From assembly GCA_963921195.1 (NCBI GenBank), contig OY992536.1, positions 332,027,038 through 332,091,037 of the forward strand: DNA of 64,000 nt. Reading direction: 5' to 3'. Below the pieces are notes generated by a model, which ran no database searches, had not been told where the DNA came from, and was given only the letters and a program-made list of their open reading frames with translations. A program made the translations under genes and the position numbers. Shown piece by piece: positions 10,333 to 21,643 of this stretch. The DNA is from Pegoplata infirma. Its lineage: Eukaryota > Arthropoda > Insecta > Diptera > Anthomyiidae. The first letter of the stretch is position 1; every line of letters starts with the position of its first letter.

Positions 10333-10800
10333 AAAATGGCGCTATCTCGAAAACTAAGCCAGATAAAGCAAAACGGAGGCCATTTTTGGTTCTCGGGCTC
10401 TCAATAGCATCGCCGGTTCTCTTGACATCTGTGGACCCTAATGGGTCCTAACTTTGGTTCCAAAAAAGTAAGCATTCCCGAAAATTTTAAAATGCTCATA
10501 TCTTGGTAAATATTGCCGACACGATAAAAAGTCCAAAAGCATTTTTGTAGCTCTCAACACGTAGAACAAGACCAAAAGCTCTCCGAGTAATATTTTTGAA
10601 GTTATTAAGTTTTTTAATTCTCAAAACCCCAGTGGTCCCCTAAGATCACGTATCTCAAAAACTAAGCAAGATAGAGCGAAACGGACAAAAATTTTGGATC
10701 AAATACTATGGCTATTTTTAAGGAACCTAACTAGGGTAGGCCCATCGGGGTCTGGACCTATCGAGTCCGAACCCAATGGGGTCCTTAAATGTGTATTAAC
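10333..10800. repeat. Shared internal module of two TA elements
   Basis: It contains TATCTCGAAAACTAAGC, GCGAAACGGACAAAAATTTT, a variable (G)GACCCNNNNGGGTCC-like block and AAATATTGCCGACAC. The reverse complement of the same series occurs at about 46645-47135 inside a TA element whose terminal sections differ. The subunit CTCRAAAACTAAGC...GAGCGAAACGGA appears twice, near 10335 and 10655. Non-coding. Confidence 0.75.
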
Positions 10801-10953
10801 TAAAACGAAATAAAAAAAATTTCAGTTAACTAATTTTTGGCAAAACATTTTTGCTATTTTTACCAAAAAATGTTGGGTTCAAAATCAGCAAATTTTCTTG
10901 TAGGTTTACAAGCTTTTTTTTGCTAACATTACAGATTTTTTTTTTTGAGTGTA

Positions 10954-11200
10954 AATTTGCACACACAAAATATTTTTTAGATAAAAATATATAAATTTAC
11001 TTTTTAAACATGTGAAAAATAGCTGATTTTTTATTTGTTTCAACAAACAGCAACATTAAATTTTCAGGACTCAAATTTCAAACCATTTTTAGTATAAAAT
11101 ACTTTTTTCTGTCAAATAACACACTTTTTTGGAGCTAAAATGGAACCTTCAAAAACCACTCCAAAAAGCGGTTTCAAAAGAGCTTAAAATGAATGTATAA
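10954..11200. other. AT-rich spacer
   Basis: No recognisable feature. Confidence 0.4.
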
Positions 11201-13148
11201 GGGGCATTCCATGTGAAATCGGACACTTTGAAAAACTTTTTTTTTAGATTTTCCCAATTTGTTTACAGTTTTTAGTACCCTTCGAAAACTCCTTCGTGGT
11301 AAATTTTCAGATTTTTTTGATGACCCGTTCAAAAGATATCGAATTTTTAAAAATTGGTAGTTTGTTCCTTTACTCAAACTTCTTTTAATCATAACTTCTT
11401 CAATAATGGTCCAAATTTCAAATTTTTTTTTTCAAAATTTTTGTTTTTTTACGTACTTTCTAAAAAAAATCCCAAAAAATTATTAAAAGCGTTCTAGTAT
11501 GCGATTTTTAAGTTTTAAAATTTAAATCTCATTTTTAAAAATGTTTGTACTCTTCGATTTTTTTGAAATTTTTTTGTGTAAAACTTCTATCAATTCTACA
11601 AATTTTTTGCCCAGGAAGATCATGGGATAACAATTATTACTATTTTTTAAAAATTTTTTAAAAAATTTTATTGTAATTTTCCAATCTTAAAATCATTTCT
11701 ACTGCTCCAATGGTGCGTCATAGAGGGGTCCTTTATATGACCGACCCCCATTAATTTTTATTTCTTAACATTTCTTTGGAACAAACTACTACCCTATCTG
11801 CAATTTCTAAGGGGGCTCCCACACAAAACGACATTTTTTAAAATTTGTTCCAACCGCTCTAACTGCCCCAATAGTGCCCTTAGAGCAACAAAATGTATGA
11901 CCGACCCACAATATTTTTTTAGTCTAAACATTTTCTCTGAACACACCTACCCTCTATCTTTAACTGTTAAAGCGGTCCCCATACAACTTTTTTTATTTTT
12001 TGTAAATTTGTTTTATTTAATCAGCTTCTACCGGTCCAATGGTGCGTCCAAGAGGGGTCATTAGTGAGACCGACCCCCATTTATTTTTACCCTACAACAT
12101 TTTTTCAAAACATACCTACGCCCTATCTCCACTCCCTAAGTAGGCTCCCATACAAATAACAGTTGGAGCAAATTTTATAAAAAAGTAATTTTGTATGGGA
12201 GCCTACTTAGGGAGTGGAGATAGGGCGTAGGTATGTTTTGAAAAAATGTTGTAAGGTAAAAATAAATGGGGGTCGGTCTCAGTAATGACCCCTCTCGGAT
12301 GCACCATTGGACCGGTAGAAGCTGATTAAATAAAACAAATTTACAAAAAATATAAAAAATTGTATGGGGACCGCCTTAACAGTTAAAGATAGAGGGTAGG
12401 TGTGTTCAGAGAAAATGTTTGGACTAAAAAAATATTGTTGGTCGGTCATACATTTTGTTGCTCTAAGGGCACTTTTAGGGCAGTTAGAGCGGTTGGAACA
12501 AATTTAAAAAATGTCGTTTTGTGTGGGAGCCCCCTTAGAAATTGGAGATAGGGTATTAGTTTGTTCCAAAGAAATGTTAAGACATAAAAATTAATGGGGG
12601 TCGGTCTTATAAAGGACCCCTCTATGACGCACCATTGGAGCAGTAGAAATGATTTTATGATTGGAAAATTACAATAAAATTTTTTCAAAAAATTTTAAAA
12701 AATAGTAATAATAGTTATCCCATGATCTTCCAGGGCAAAAAATTTGTAGAATTGATAGAAGTTTTACACAAAAAAATTTCAAAAAAATCGAAGAGTACAA
12801 ACATTTTCAAAAATGAGATTTAATTTTTAAAACTTAAAAATCGCATACTAGAGCGCTTTTAATATTTTTTTGGGATTTTTTTTTAGAAAGTACGTAAAAA
12901 AACAAAAATTTAAAAAAAAAAAAAATTGAAATTTGGACCATTATTGAAGAAGTTATGATTAAAAGAAGTTTGAGTAAAGGAACAAACTACCAATTTTTAA
13001 AAATTCGATATCTTTTGAACGGGTCATCAAAAAAATCTGAAAATTTACCACGAAGGAGTTTTCGAAGGGTACTAAAAACTGTAAACAAATTGGGAAAATC
13101 TAAAAAAAAAGTTTTTCAAAGTGTCCGATTTCACATGGAATGCCCCAT
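11201..13148. mobile_element. Giant foldback element A (GGGGCATTCC ends)
   Basis: Almost the whole element is an inverted repeat. Left arm 11201 to about 12158 is mirrored by about 12192 to 13148, including GGGGCATTCCATGTGAAATC / GATTTCACATGGAATGCCCC. The apex holds AACAGTTGGAGCAAATTTTA. The flanks share ATAA on each side, compatible with a 4-bp TSD but weak in AT-rich DNA. A near-identical copy is at 25960-27905. Apparent ORFs in the arms (for example MIKRSLSKGTNYQFL) recur with the repeat and are not genes. Confidence 0.85.
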
Positions 13149-13727
13149 AAAGTTTTTTGTTTAAAAATTTGTCTATAAAGACCAATTATACTCTGATTTT
13201 TGGGTTCAAATATTAGTCTTTCAATCCAAAAATAGGGCTTTTTTCTTTTTCGAACCGCTATCATACGAAAATTTTACTTATTGGTTACATTTTTGAAGTC
13301 CCTAGAAAGTGCGTTTGTTGTTTAAATATTTTTTGCACAAAAAAACAAAGATTTCTCAGTTAAAAATAAAATTTGAAAAAAATATACATACATATACAAA
13401 AATCTTTAAAATCTAAAATAATAATCATTTATTTTTTCATACTGAACAAAAATTTCTGTCTTTAAATGTTAATGAAAGTCTTTATTTCTATGATGTTATT
13501 TCTGAAACAACTCAAAAAAGCTGTCATTAATATTTTTTTTTGTTTAACAAATGAATTTTATAAAAAACAGTTTCAAAAGTGTGTTCACTTGAGATGTTTT
13601 CCCCCAATTGTACAATCTAAACACACCTTAATGCATGTATTTAGGTAGATATAAAAATCATATTAAAGTCGACTTCTACCTAAATTGAAACTTTATCCGT
13701 TATCCGTTCATTACCCACGAATGATAG
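13149..13727. other. AT-rich spacer
   Basis: No supportable gene; no repeat boundary found. Confidence 0.4.
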
Positions 13728-14282
13728 ATATGAGGCATTCCACACCAAATGTCCAGCGAAAAAAAACATGTGTACCGTAAACTTCTGAATAGGTGATATG
13801 GATAGCCCTATATGGAACTTAGAAAATTGCGTTTTTGGTTTTTCAATTTTTCAAAAACTGGGCTTAGGAGGCGTGGTCAAATATTGGAAAAATGGTCAAA
13901 TTTGTGGCGAGTTGCCTTGATTAAATATTTATCACATTAAAACGGAATGCACCACAATCTTAAAAATTTACAGTCCTATATAGTTTTGTATGGGCTATCG
14001 ATTAAATTTTTTTTTTTTGGAAAATTTTCAGAACCCGTTCTGAAATTTTCCATTTTTTAAAAAAGTCAATTTATCAAAAATCCGGCCACTTTTTTTTTTC
14101 TTTTTTATTTATTTTTTTAAAAGTTTAGATGTTTGTCCATCCACACAAAAAAAATCAGAAACACGTTCATCGTTTTTTTCGAGAAAATCGAAAAAACTTT
14201 ATTTAAAAGGAAATTAATTTTGAAAAAAAAAATTTTTTTGAAAAAAAAATTTCCGCGAAAAAAAAATTTGGTAAAAAAAATC
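13728..14282. repeat. Dispersed repeat related to 63616-64000
   Basis: GAGGCATTCCACACCAAATG followed by GTCCAGCGAAAAAA, GCATTTTTGG-like text, GGTCAAATATTGGA, GGGCTATCGATTAAA and CAGAACCCGTTCTGAA. The same series, diverged, is at 63616-64000. The opening GGCATTCCA also resembles the foldback A/B ends and the right end near 32656. The tail at 14100-14282 is A/T homopolymer. Confidence 0.65.
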
Positions 14283-15209
14283 CGCGATTTTTTTCTTTTT
14301 TTGTCAAAAAATATGTTCGTACTTGTTTAAATACCATTTGGTGTTCAATTATGTTCACATATGTCAACAAGAAGCCGAATTAAAGCATTTTGTATTTTTA
14401 GGTTATGTTGAATGTACTGAAATTTTTGAGGTGTGCTTACATTTTCATTCATAACTTTTGAACCGCTGAACCGATATCGCTCAAATGCAATACCAAACTT
14501 CTCGGGAGAACTTCCAATAAATATATTAAGTTTCAGTCATCTCTGTGCAATATTTTGTCCGCGACAGCATTTTCCACAGACAGACAGACAGACAGACGGA
14601 CAGACGGACATCGCTAGAATGTCTTAAAATCGATCGGGCATCATGAATATATATACTTTATGGGGTCCCAGATCGATATTTCGATGAGTTACAATAGGAA
14701 TGACAAACTTATATATACCCTCTATCACTAAGTGGAGGGTATAAAAATGCTTATATAGATGTAACTTTCAAACTATTTATCAGAGTGAAAAATTATGAGT
14801 GGGGCAAAGAAAGTCAATGATATAAGCTTTCAAAGTAGCTAGTTTAAAGTGACCCTTTTACAATACAGCGTGAGTTACAGAGTGCCAAAGTTGACCACCC
14901 TGAGATTAAAAGGATTTCAAAGCTAGTAACTTTTAAAAATATGCACAGATTTTTAATTTTTTTTTTTCAGTTTTTGCAATTATCGTACTAAGGATAACAA
15001 AAACCAAAAAAAATTATAAAAAGTTTTCCAAAAAATTTTTATTTATTTTCTGACAAAATATGCCAACTCTAAAAAATGTTTGTTTTTTGATATAGTAATA
15101 AATGCCATCTCTCAAAAATACGCAAACAAGTGCAAAATATAAAATTTTTGGCATAGGTAAAAATTATTTAGAATATTTAAACCATCTTATGGAAGGTACA
15201 TTTTTAATT
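14283..15209. repeat. Tandem segmental duplication, copy 1
   Basis: From CGCGATTTTTTTCTTTTT to GGAAGGTACATTTTTAATT. It is repeated immediately at 15210-16188 with only a few substitutions (for example ATATATTAAG versus ATATGTTAAG). It includes a minus-strand mini-me end (14400-14747) and the AT-rich sequence beyond it. Confidence 0.93.
14400..14747 (-). mobile_element. mini-me-like fragment (minus), in duplicate copy 1
   Basis: Read on the minus strand it begins TTTTTATACCCTCCACTTAG with hairpin partner GATAGAGGGTATA, then CATAAAGTATATATATTC, CGATCGATTTTAAGAC, TAGCGATGTCC and a short GTCC/GTCT tract, then CGGTTCAGCGGTTCAAAAG. The distal half is missing or too diverged to bound. Confidence 0.75.
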
Positions 15210-15502
15210 CGCGATTTTTTTCTTTTTTTGTCAAAAAATATGTTCGTACTTGTTTAAATACCATTTGGTGTTCAATTATGTTCACATATGTCAACAAGAA
15301 GCCGAATTAAAGCATTTTGTATTTTTAGGTTATGTTGAATGTACTGAAATTTTTGAGGTGTGCTTACATTTTCATTCATAACTTTTGAACCGCTGAACCG
15401 ATATCGCTCAAATGCAATACCAAACTTCTCGGGAGAACTTCCAATAAATATGTTAAGTTTCAGTCATCTCTGTGCAATATTTTGTCCGCGACAGCATTTT
15501 CC

Positions 15503-15540
<38 letters not shown>

Positions 15541-16188
15541 GGACAGACGGACAGACGGACAGACGGACAGACGGACAGACGGACAGACGGACATCGCTAG
15601 AATGTCTTAAAATCGATCGGGCATCATGAATATATATACTTTATGGGGTCCCAGATCGATATTTCGATGAGTTACAATAGGAATGACAAACTTATATATA
15701 CCCTCTATCACTAAGTGGAGGGTATAAAAATGCTTATATAGATGTAACTTTCAAACTATTTATCAGAGTGAAAAATTATGAGTGGGGCAAAGAAAGTCAA
15801 TGATATAAGCTTTCAAAGTAGCTAGTTTAAAGTGACCCTTTTACAATACAGCGTGAGTTACAGAGTGCCAAAGTTGACCACCCTGAGATTAAAAGGATTT
15901 CAAAGCTAGTAACTTTTAAAAATATGCACAGATTTTTAATTTTTTTTTTTCAGTTTTTGCAATTATCGTACTAAGGATAACAAAAACCAAAAAAAAATAT
16001 AAAAAGTTTTCCAAAAAATTTTTATTTATTTTCTGACAAAATATGCCAACTCTAAAAAATGTTTGTTTTTTGATATAGTAATAAATGCCATCTCTCAAAA
16101 ATACGCAAACAAGTGCAAAATATAAAATTTTTGGCATAGGTAAAAATTATTTAGAATATTTAAACCATCTTATGGAAGGTACATTTTT
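15210..16188. repeat. Tandem segmental duplication, copy 2
   Basis: Nearly identical to copy 1 but about 50 bases longer. The difference is almost wholly in the GACA/GACG tract (about 15503-15592 against 14577-14611). Low divergence indicates a recent duplication. Confidence 0.93.
15327..15730 (-). mobile_element. mini-me-like fragment (minus), in duplicate copy 2
   Basis: Same sequence as the fragment at 14400-14747, with the GTCY tract expanded to about 90 bases. The open frame across it is a repeat artefact. Confidence 0.75.
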
Positions 16189-16215
16189 AATTTTTACAAT
16201 AATATGCGAAATAAC

Positions 16216-17410
16216 TACCCAAGTAAAAAAGTTTTTATATAGTCATATATAATTTTATAAACATCACATATGATTATATAGAATTATATAGAATTTGATG
16301 CGAAAAATGAGTCGATAAAACCGTTTAATATTTTATCAATGTTACATATGTTTTGATAAATTTTTTATATAATTTTATGCTAAATTTGGACCCCTATTTT
16401 TATATAACAAGAGCAAATTTATATAATCAGATATAATTGTATACAACTATATCAAATTATATAAAACAATATATAATTTTATAAAGTTATATAAAATTAT
16501 ATCAAGTTTTATATAAATCATAAAAGTTTGTTTTAATTATGTATAATTATTAGGGATGAGATTTCCATGCAAATGCATGTTTTTTGTCGATAGTCTAAAA
16601 ACGATATCGACCAATTATCTTTCCGAATCAAGAAATTTGCGTTAAAATGGCATCGATTTGTTTTTGCATATTCTTGCATATTTTGGTGAAAATGCATTTT
16701 TTGCATATTTTGGTTTTAAATGCATATTTTGTGCATATTTCCAACTTTTAAGTGCATATTTTGGCATAAATTAGCAAAAACACAAATTGAAATGTATTTG
16801 TTTCAAAAACAATTTTAAATTTTAAAAATTTCTTTTGAAAATAAGAAAAACAATTTTTTTTTATTTTAATTTTTTTTATAGATTTTCTTAATTTCAAAAA
16901 AAAAAACTTGCTTATATAAAATTTTTAATGTTACTAATTAAACCCGGCGTTTTTTTTGCTTTTTAAGAAGTTTTTCCTATGAAAACAAGATTTTTATTAT
17001 ACACGTTTTATTTTTAAGTGCATATTTTAAGGGTTTTTAGTGCATATTTTAAATTTTTTAGAGCATATTTTAAGCGCATATTTTCGATTTTTTAGTGCAT
17101 GAAAATCTCATCCCTAATAATTATATATAATTTTATGTTACTTTATATAGTTTTATACGCTTTTATACAATTTTATATATTTTTATATAATCATATCTGA
17201 TTATATAATTTTGTTCTTATTATATAAAAATAGGGGTCCAATTTTCGCATAAAATTATATAAAAAATTTATCAAAATATAAGAAACATTGATCAAATTTT
17301 ATATAGTTTTATCGACTCATTTTTCGCATCAAATTCTATATAATTCTATATAATCATATATGATGTTTATAAAATTATATACAACTATATAATAAAAACT
17401 TTTTACTCCC
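16216..17410. mobile_element. AT palindrome interrupted by an Ac-like element
   Basis: Left arm AAGTAAAAAAGTTTTTATAT...GAATTTGATGCGAAAAATGA...GGACCCCTATTTTTATATAA is mirrored at 17200-17405 (TATATAAAAATAGGGGTCC...TCATTTTTCGCATCAAATTC...AAAAACTTTTTACTC). The apex region is split by 16551-17116, whose 8-bp duplication lies within the palindrome. It consists mainly of ATATAATTATA motifs. Confidence 0.72.
16551..17116. mobile_element. Ac-type hAT MITE, 566 bp
   Basis: TIRs TAGGGATGAGATTTCCATGC and GCATGAAAATCTCATCCCTA, flanked by a perfect 8-bp duplication ATAATTAT (16543-16550, 17117-17124). TAGGGATGA ends match the plant Ac/animal hAT-Ac style, and the TSD fits nTnnnnAn. Repeats of TGCATATTTT occupy both subterminal regions (about 16660-16760 and 17020-17100), like transposase-binding repeats. 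No ORF. Diverged remnants of the same family are near 48285, 50213-50330 and 25500-25600. Confidence 0.9.
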
Positions 17411-18336
17411 CGAGTAAAAAAAATCTGATATAATCATATATGCTATTATATAATTATTTATATTTATATATGGTTATGCATGAACATTGATATGGACATA
17501 TAAGTTTATATATAGCATTGTATTTTTCCTTATTTTTTAATATGATAACATACATATTCATATCTATTTACATACCGATCTATATTAAATTAGATATGAC
17601 ATATAATGTCGGGAATTTTTAGATATGGCAGATAAAAAGATATATGATTTTATTTTTAATTATATCCCGAAAAAAATTTTCTAAATTTTCTAAGTCCCGG
17701 ACAATTAAATAAAAATTAAAAAATTTTCAAGTCCTAAAAAATTTTATGAAAATTTTCCAAAGTCCCGGAGTAAAAAAGTCATTTGGAGTAAAAAAATCAT
17801 TGAAAATGTTTTTAGGAGAAATTTTATTTTTTTTTGAAAAATTTTTAAGTTCCGAAAAAATGTTTTTAAATTTTCTAAGATACAAACATTTTTTGGAATT
17901 TTTAAATCCCTTAAAAATGATTAAAAAAAAAAAAATTACAAATTTTTAATAATTTGCTAAGTCCCGAAAAAATTCCGAAGAATGCAATAAAAACTCTTCT
18001 AATTGATAATGTATCCAATCTGATAAAATAATTTCTAATTTCACGTTTAAAATTCCAAAAAAAATTCACCAGATTTCATCTAATTATATAAAAATTTAAC
18101 TAATTTTAACAGATAAGATATGATTTAATACAATTAGATAGACCCATTTTTGGGATCAAACTTAATCAAATTTGATATTATTTTATCAAAAATAATAGAA
18201 TTTGATACAATCGTATAATATTCGATCCGCCAATTTTCGGATCAAAATTAATATGGATTTACATAAAAGCATATCTGTTCATATATAATTAAATATTGCG
18301 TCATATAACTTTTTTTTATTCGGGTCGGGTAGTTTT
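17411..18336. repeat. AT-rich TIR-like segment with CCCGAGTAAAAA ends
   Basis: CCCCGAGTAAAAAAAATC at 17408 and TTTTTTTTATTCGGGTCGGG ending near 18330 are roughly inverted. The interior is ATATGATTATAT-like sequence, and at 17640-17990 an irregular series of AAGTCCCGGA units. It may be one unit with the preceding palindrome, as ACTACCC at 16217 pairs with GGGTAGT at 18330. Confidence 0.5.
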
Positions 18337-18667
18337 TTAGCTCTCCTGAACAGTAAGCTTTTTCGAGTTGGCTTTTATGGAATATACTTAGTTCGACGAT
18401 ATAGAGTTTAATTGACTATTAACTGAACAAATTTAACATTAAAAGTTTTTCTGAAGATTATAATAATTAACTGGATTATATGAAACTAGTAAAAAACAAA
18501 CCAGGATGTCTTAAATTTTTAGAAAATTACATTTTTCTTTCACACCTATCTCAATTCAAACCATATATAACATGATCAAAAAATTATAATACATAATTAT
18601 AATTAGAGCCTGAGCTCAACTGTATTTACAGAAAAACAAAAATTATTAATTTTTTTAATTATTATAT
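18337..18667. other. AT-rich spacer
   Basis: Nothing supportable. Confidence 0.4.
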
Positions 18668-18670
18668 TTA

Positions 18671-18797
18671 GGCTGGATTACTCAATGCTCCGTTATAAAA
18701 TAACTTATCGTTAAATTTAACTTTTACATACAAATTTTTACATAAGGCTCCGTTAAATCAACAGTTAGCTGTTCATTGGGCATTGAGTAATCCGCCC
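18671..18797. mobile_element. 127-bp MITE, GGGCGGATTACTCAAT family (copy 2)
   Basis: Ends GGCTGGATTACTCAATG and CATTGAGTAATCCGCCC with TTA on both sides (18668-18670, 18798-18800). The interior matches 7650-7776 in inverted orientation (CTCCGTTATAAAATAACT, AAATTTAACTTTTWCATACA). Harbinger-type by TSD. Confidence 0.9.
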
Positions 18798-18800
18798 TTA

Positions 18801-19672
18801 ATATTTTTAATTTAAATTTGCAAATAATAAAAGTGGAAAATAAACACCGAAATTTGTCAAAAAATTTAAATGTCCGCTCATTTTACTAATCTTACTCAAC
18901 CTTATATAGTACATATCCCGAACAAGGTTCCAACTAACATTTGTTTTTCAAAAATAAGTTATGTATCGCATCGCATCGCACTAAAGCGCCTACGCTCTTT
19001 CGATTGACGTTCTCAGTTTTTGTCTATCTCTTACAGCTTCTGAGATATTCAATACAACAAGGTTCTATCTACGCGTTTTTGGTTTGAAATTCAGTTAACA
19101 AGGTTCTAACTGGCTTCCCTAATCCGGTATTTAATATTGTCGGTGACAAAGTTCCGGGCGGGCATGCTACTACTATGCAAGTTTGTTTTCGTGTGAGGAA
19201 ACATATATGCTTCTGATTGTGTAATTTTGGTTGCCCTGTTGAAAACATTTTGCGGTTTTCATTCAAATGCATGTGAATAAAATAACAAAAAAAAAAAATA
19301 AAAGAACAAGTTGCCACAAAGCATGTATTGAAACAAGTATAACCAAAAATATACTTAAAAATGAAAAATCAAGATTCAAGATAGAAGATAGAAGTCAAGG
19401 CAGTCATCTCTTGTATTATTTAGAATTCTAAAAGACAACATTTTTTTTAGTAAAACTCGAAATTTTGCAAGCACTTAAATAATGGTTAATATATATAATT
19501 ATAAAAAGAAACGATGATTTTTTTTTTCTTTTTTTAGAATATTCTAAAGACAGCTTAATTCCGGTGTGCCACGTTAAAAAGGTACTGTTGTTGTATTATG
19601 TTCCCACTAGCTAATCATAATTTCGGTAGAATTTTTAATGTGACACCAGGAAAAACACGAAGCAGTGATAAA
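18801..19672. other. Less AT-rich spacer of unknown content
   Basis: Base composition is more balanced around 18950-19230. The motif ACAAGGTTCTA/ACAAGGTTCCA occurs three times (about 18915, 19060, 19097). An 82-codon minus frame (19069-19317) has no recognisable motif, so no gene is called. This is one of the few stretches that could be ordinary unique sequence. Confidence 0.4.
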
Positions 19673-20372
19673 CCCAGCAAAAACTTCAATTACCAAGTAA
19701 TAACTTAGGGGCTTAGAAAAAATATGAGTAACTGGGTACCTCCCAGTTTGGGCGTAAAGTAATGCTAATGATAACACAGTGATACAAACTCAAACTTTCC
19801 GAATCAGAATGGAATGAAACCATAGGCAAATGAAAGTTGAACATTTTACATAACAAAACCCTCAAAGCTTTGATTTAGTTCAGCGCTAGGTTTTTAACAC
19901 GCATTTAAAGTTGGTGATTTAAAAGCATTTAAAGTTTTTGTGCACTAAATATGTCTTACTTTAGGGATGGTGCCCTTACTGGATATATGGGGCCCAGCGT
20001 CTAAACTTAAGCTCGAATTTACGTAACCAATAACCGGTATGAAAAATTATTAAAATAAACCACTGTGCACCGTTTCGTATGAATTTTATATAAAGGCAAT
20101 TACAAAATTTGTCATTCTCCACTTATACTTTTTTCAAGTAATTATTTTCATAATTATAATAAAAGTTCATTAACTTCAAATGCGCGTAAAAAAAATCTAG
20201 CGCTAAACTAAAAAAAGTCTTGAGGGTTTTGTTATGGAATATGTCAACTTTCTTTGCTTTTGTTTGCATCCCATTGCGATTTTGGTTGTCGCACTGTGTA
20301 ATTAGTAGTATTCATAGCCATTACCAGGTAAGCGAGACGGGAAGGAGTAGCCATAACCAAATTTTTGCTTGG
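19673..20372. mobile_element. CCCAGCAAAAACT-ended element with nested insert
   Basis: Left end CCCAGCAAAAACTTCAATTACC; probable right end GCCATAACCAAATTTTTGCTTGG. Other right ends of this family, with TTTTGCTGGG, are at 21209, 29139 and 54754. The 19775-20298 element sits inside. No TSD was found. Confidence 0.5.
19775..20298. mobile_element. Harbinger-like hairpin element, CACAGTG ends
   Basis: TIRs CACAGTGATACAAACTC and GGTTGTCGCACTGTG lie between TAA duplications (19772-19774, 20299-20301). The arms continue inward as a long imperfect hairpin: ATAACAAAACCCTCAAAG at 19850 pairs with CTTGAGGGTTTTGTTAT near 20218, and the GCGCTAGG/TCTAGCGC pair lies further in. Non-coding. Confidence 0.8.
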
Positions 20373-21039
20373 AATAGATGCTTATAAACTCCTTAAAAAA
20401 GCAGAAACTAAAAATGCGCTAAAAAGCGCTGAATTTCAAAAAATAAAAAACGTCTAAAGCGCTAAATACATATTTTAGTATAATTTTTTTACATGAATTT
20501 TAAAATGAAATTTCAAATTTCTATAATTACACTGTAAGTAACCTATCAAAACTTTGATTACCAAATAAGGTATAAAATATGGTATAGGATTGCTTATTTT
20601 ATACATTGCAGCATTGATGATTTTAACAGGGGATGAGACTCAAAGTAATGCATCCACATTATGAAAAATAATACCAGTAAGGGATAAAATAATTGATAAA
20701 ATTTATAGCAAAGCATACGAGTAAGGTATAAAATATAGCATACCAGAACACAATATATAAGGTGTTACGAGTAGTGAAAAAGTGATTTTGTATTAAATTT
20801 ACTCACGTGATTGTAAGTGAGTAGAAAAATATGATCGTGAGTGTCCGTGATTCAAAAATTCCTGTCGGGAGCCCATCTCTAGTTTAAACTTATGCATTTT
20901 CTTTTTAAATATTTATTTTTTATGTTATTGTAATGCATTATGCATCCAATTATAAATAATGCATTATTTCAAACTTTGAAATAATACATAATGTAACCAA
21001 ATATAAGTCATCCATGATTTAATGTTAAAAATAATATTT
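20373..21039. other. AT-rich spacer with repeat fragments
   Basis: Two GGTATAAAATATRG strings near 20570 and 20725. At 20790-20880 ACTCACGTGATTGTAAGTGAG and GAGCCCATCTCTA form one end of a GTGA-rich family also seen at 31067-31265 and 63450-63605. No gene. Confidence 0.45.
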
Positions 21040-21209
21040 ATGAAATACATTTTTTCCAATAATCATGCATTACGTAACAAATTATTAGTAAAGCGTTATT
21101 TTTCACTTTACAATAATACGTTGTGGAACAAATGTTTGGTAAAATAATGCTAATACATTACCTGGTAATGTGTTCCATAATCACCACCCATTACCAAAGT
21201 TTTGCTGGG
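21040..21209. repeat. Right end of the CCCAGCAAAAC family
   Basis: ACATTACCTGGTAATGTGTTCC, ATAATCACCACCCATTACC, AAAGTTTTGCTGGG. The same run, diverged, ends at 29139. Confidence 0.7.
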
Positions 21210-21506
21210 ATTTAAGCGAATTTTGAATACTTTTAATAAAGAATATTAAAATAAAATTTTGTAATTTTTATTTTTCGTAAGGAACAAAAAATAATCGTTA
21301 TCAACAACTACATATTTCTGTTTAATAGTAAATCTCAACGATGCAGATTTAAAAAAAAAATAAATAAGTATAACGATTAATGGTGATTTCTTTTCTGAAA
21401 AAAAATGTTTGCCTTTTAAGGGTATACATTTTTAAAATGTTTAACTCACACCTTCAAAAATTTGCATTTTATTTGACTAGAATAGAACACAACATACAAA
21501 AATACT
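21210..21506. other. AT-rich spacer
   Basis: Nothing supportable. Confidence 0.4.
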
Positions 21507-21643
21507 CTGCCCTGTATTTTTTAACAGCTGTTTTGAGAAAACAACAGAGAAAAAGTCAGCTGTTGTATAAGGCAATTTCAACCCCGTGATTTTTTACGGG
21601 GTAAAAAGTGCAACTTTTTTGCACTTTATAGGGCAGACATTTT
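21507..21643. repeat. Possible small MITE with two internal hairpins
   Basis: TCTGCCCTGTATTTTTTA at 21507 is roughly inverted to CTTTATAGGGCAGA at 21627-21640. Between them are two compact hairpins, CCCCGTGATTTTTTACGGGG and AAAGTGCAACTTTTTTGCACTTT. No TSD was confirmed. Confidence 0.4.

Larger units (their letters stand above)
9121..10951. mobile_element. TA-flanked CACTCAAAA element containing a mini-me
   Basis: Ends are CACTCAAAATAATACATT and TTTTTTTTGAGTG with TA duplicated (9119-9120, 10952-10953). Between the ends are repeated TTAGCAAA/TTTGCTAA motifs, a mini-me (9283-10237), and a block at 10333-10800 shared in reverse orientation with the TA element at 46461-47541. No coding region. 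Confidence 0.8.

Noticed and set aside
11174..13164. Recurring small ORFs MIKRSLSKGTNYQFL and MKKFYCNFP
   Set aside because: They fall in the arms of foldback A and recur in foldback B and on both strands because the arms are inverted copies; no protein family resemblance was seen.
19069..19317. 82-codon minus-strand ORF in less AT-rich DNA
   Set aside because: No recognisable domain, no splice or start context, and not distinguishable from chance.
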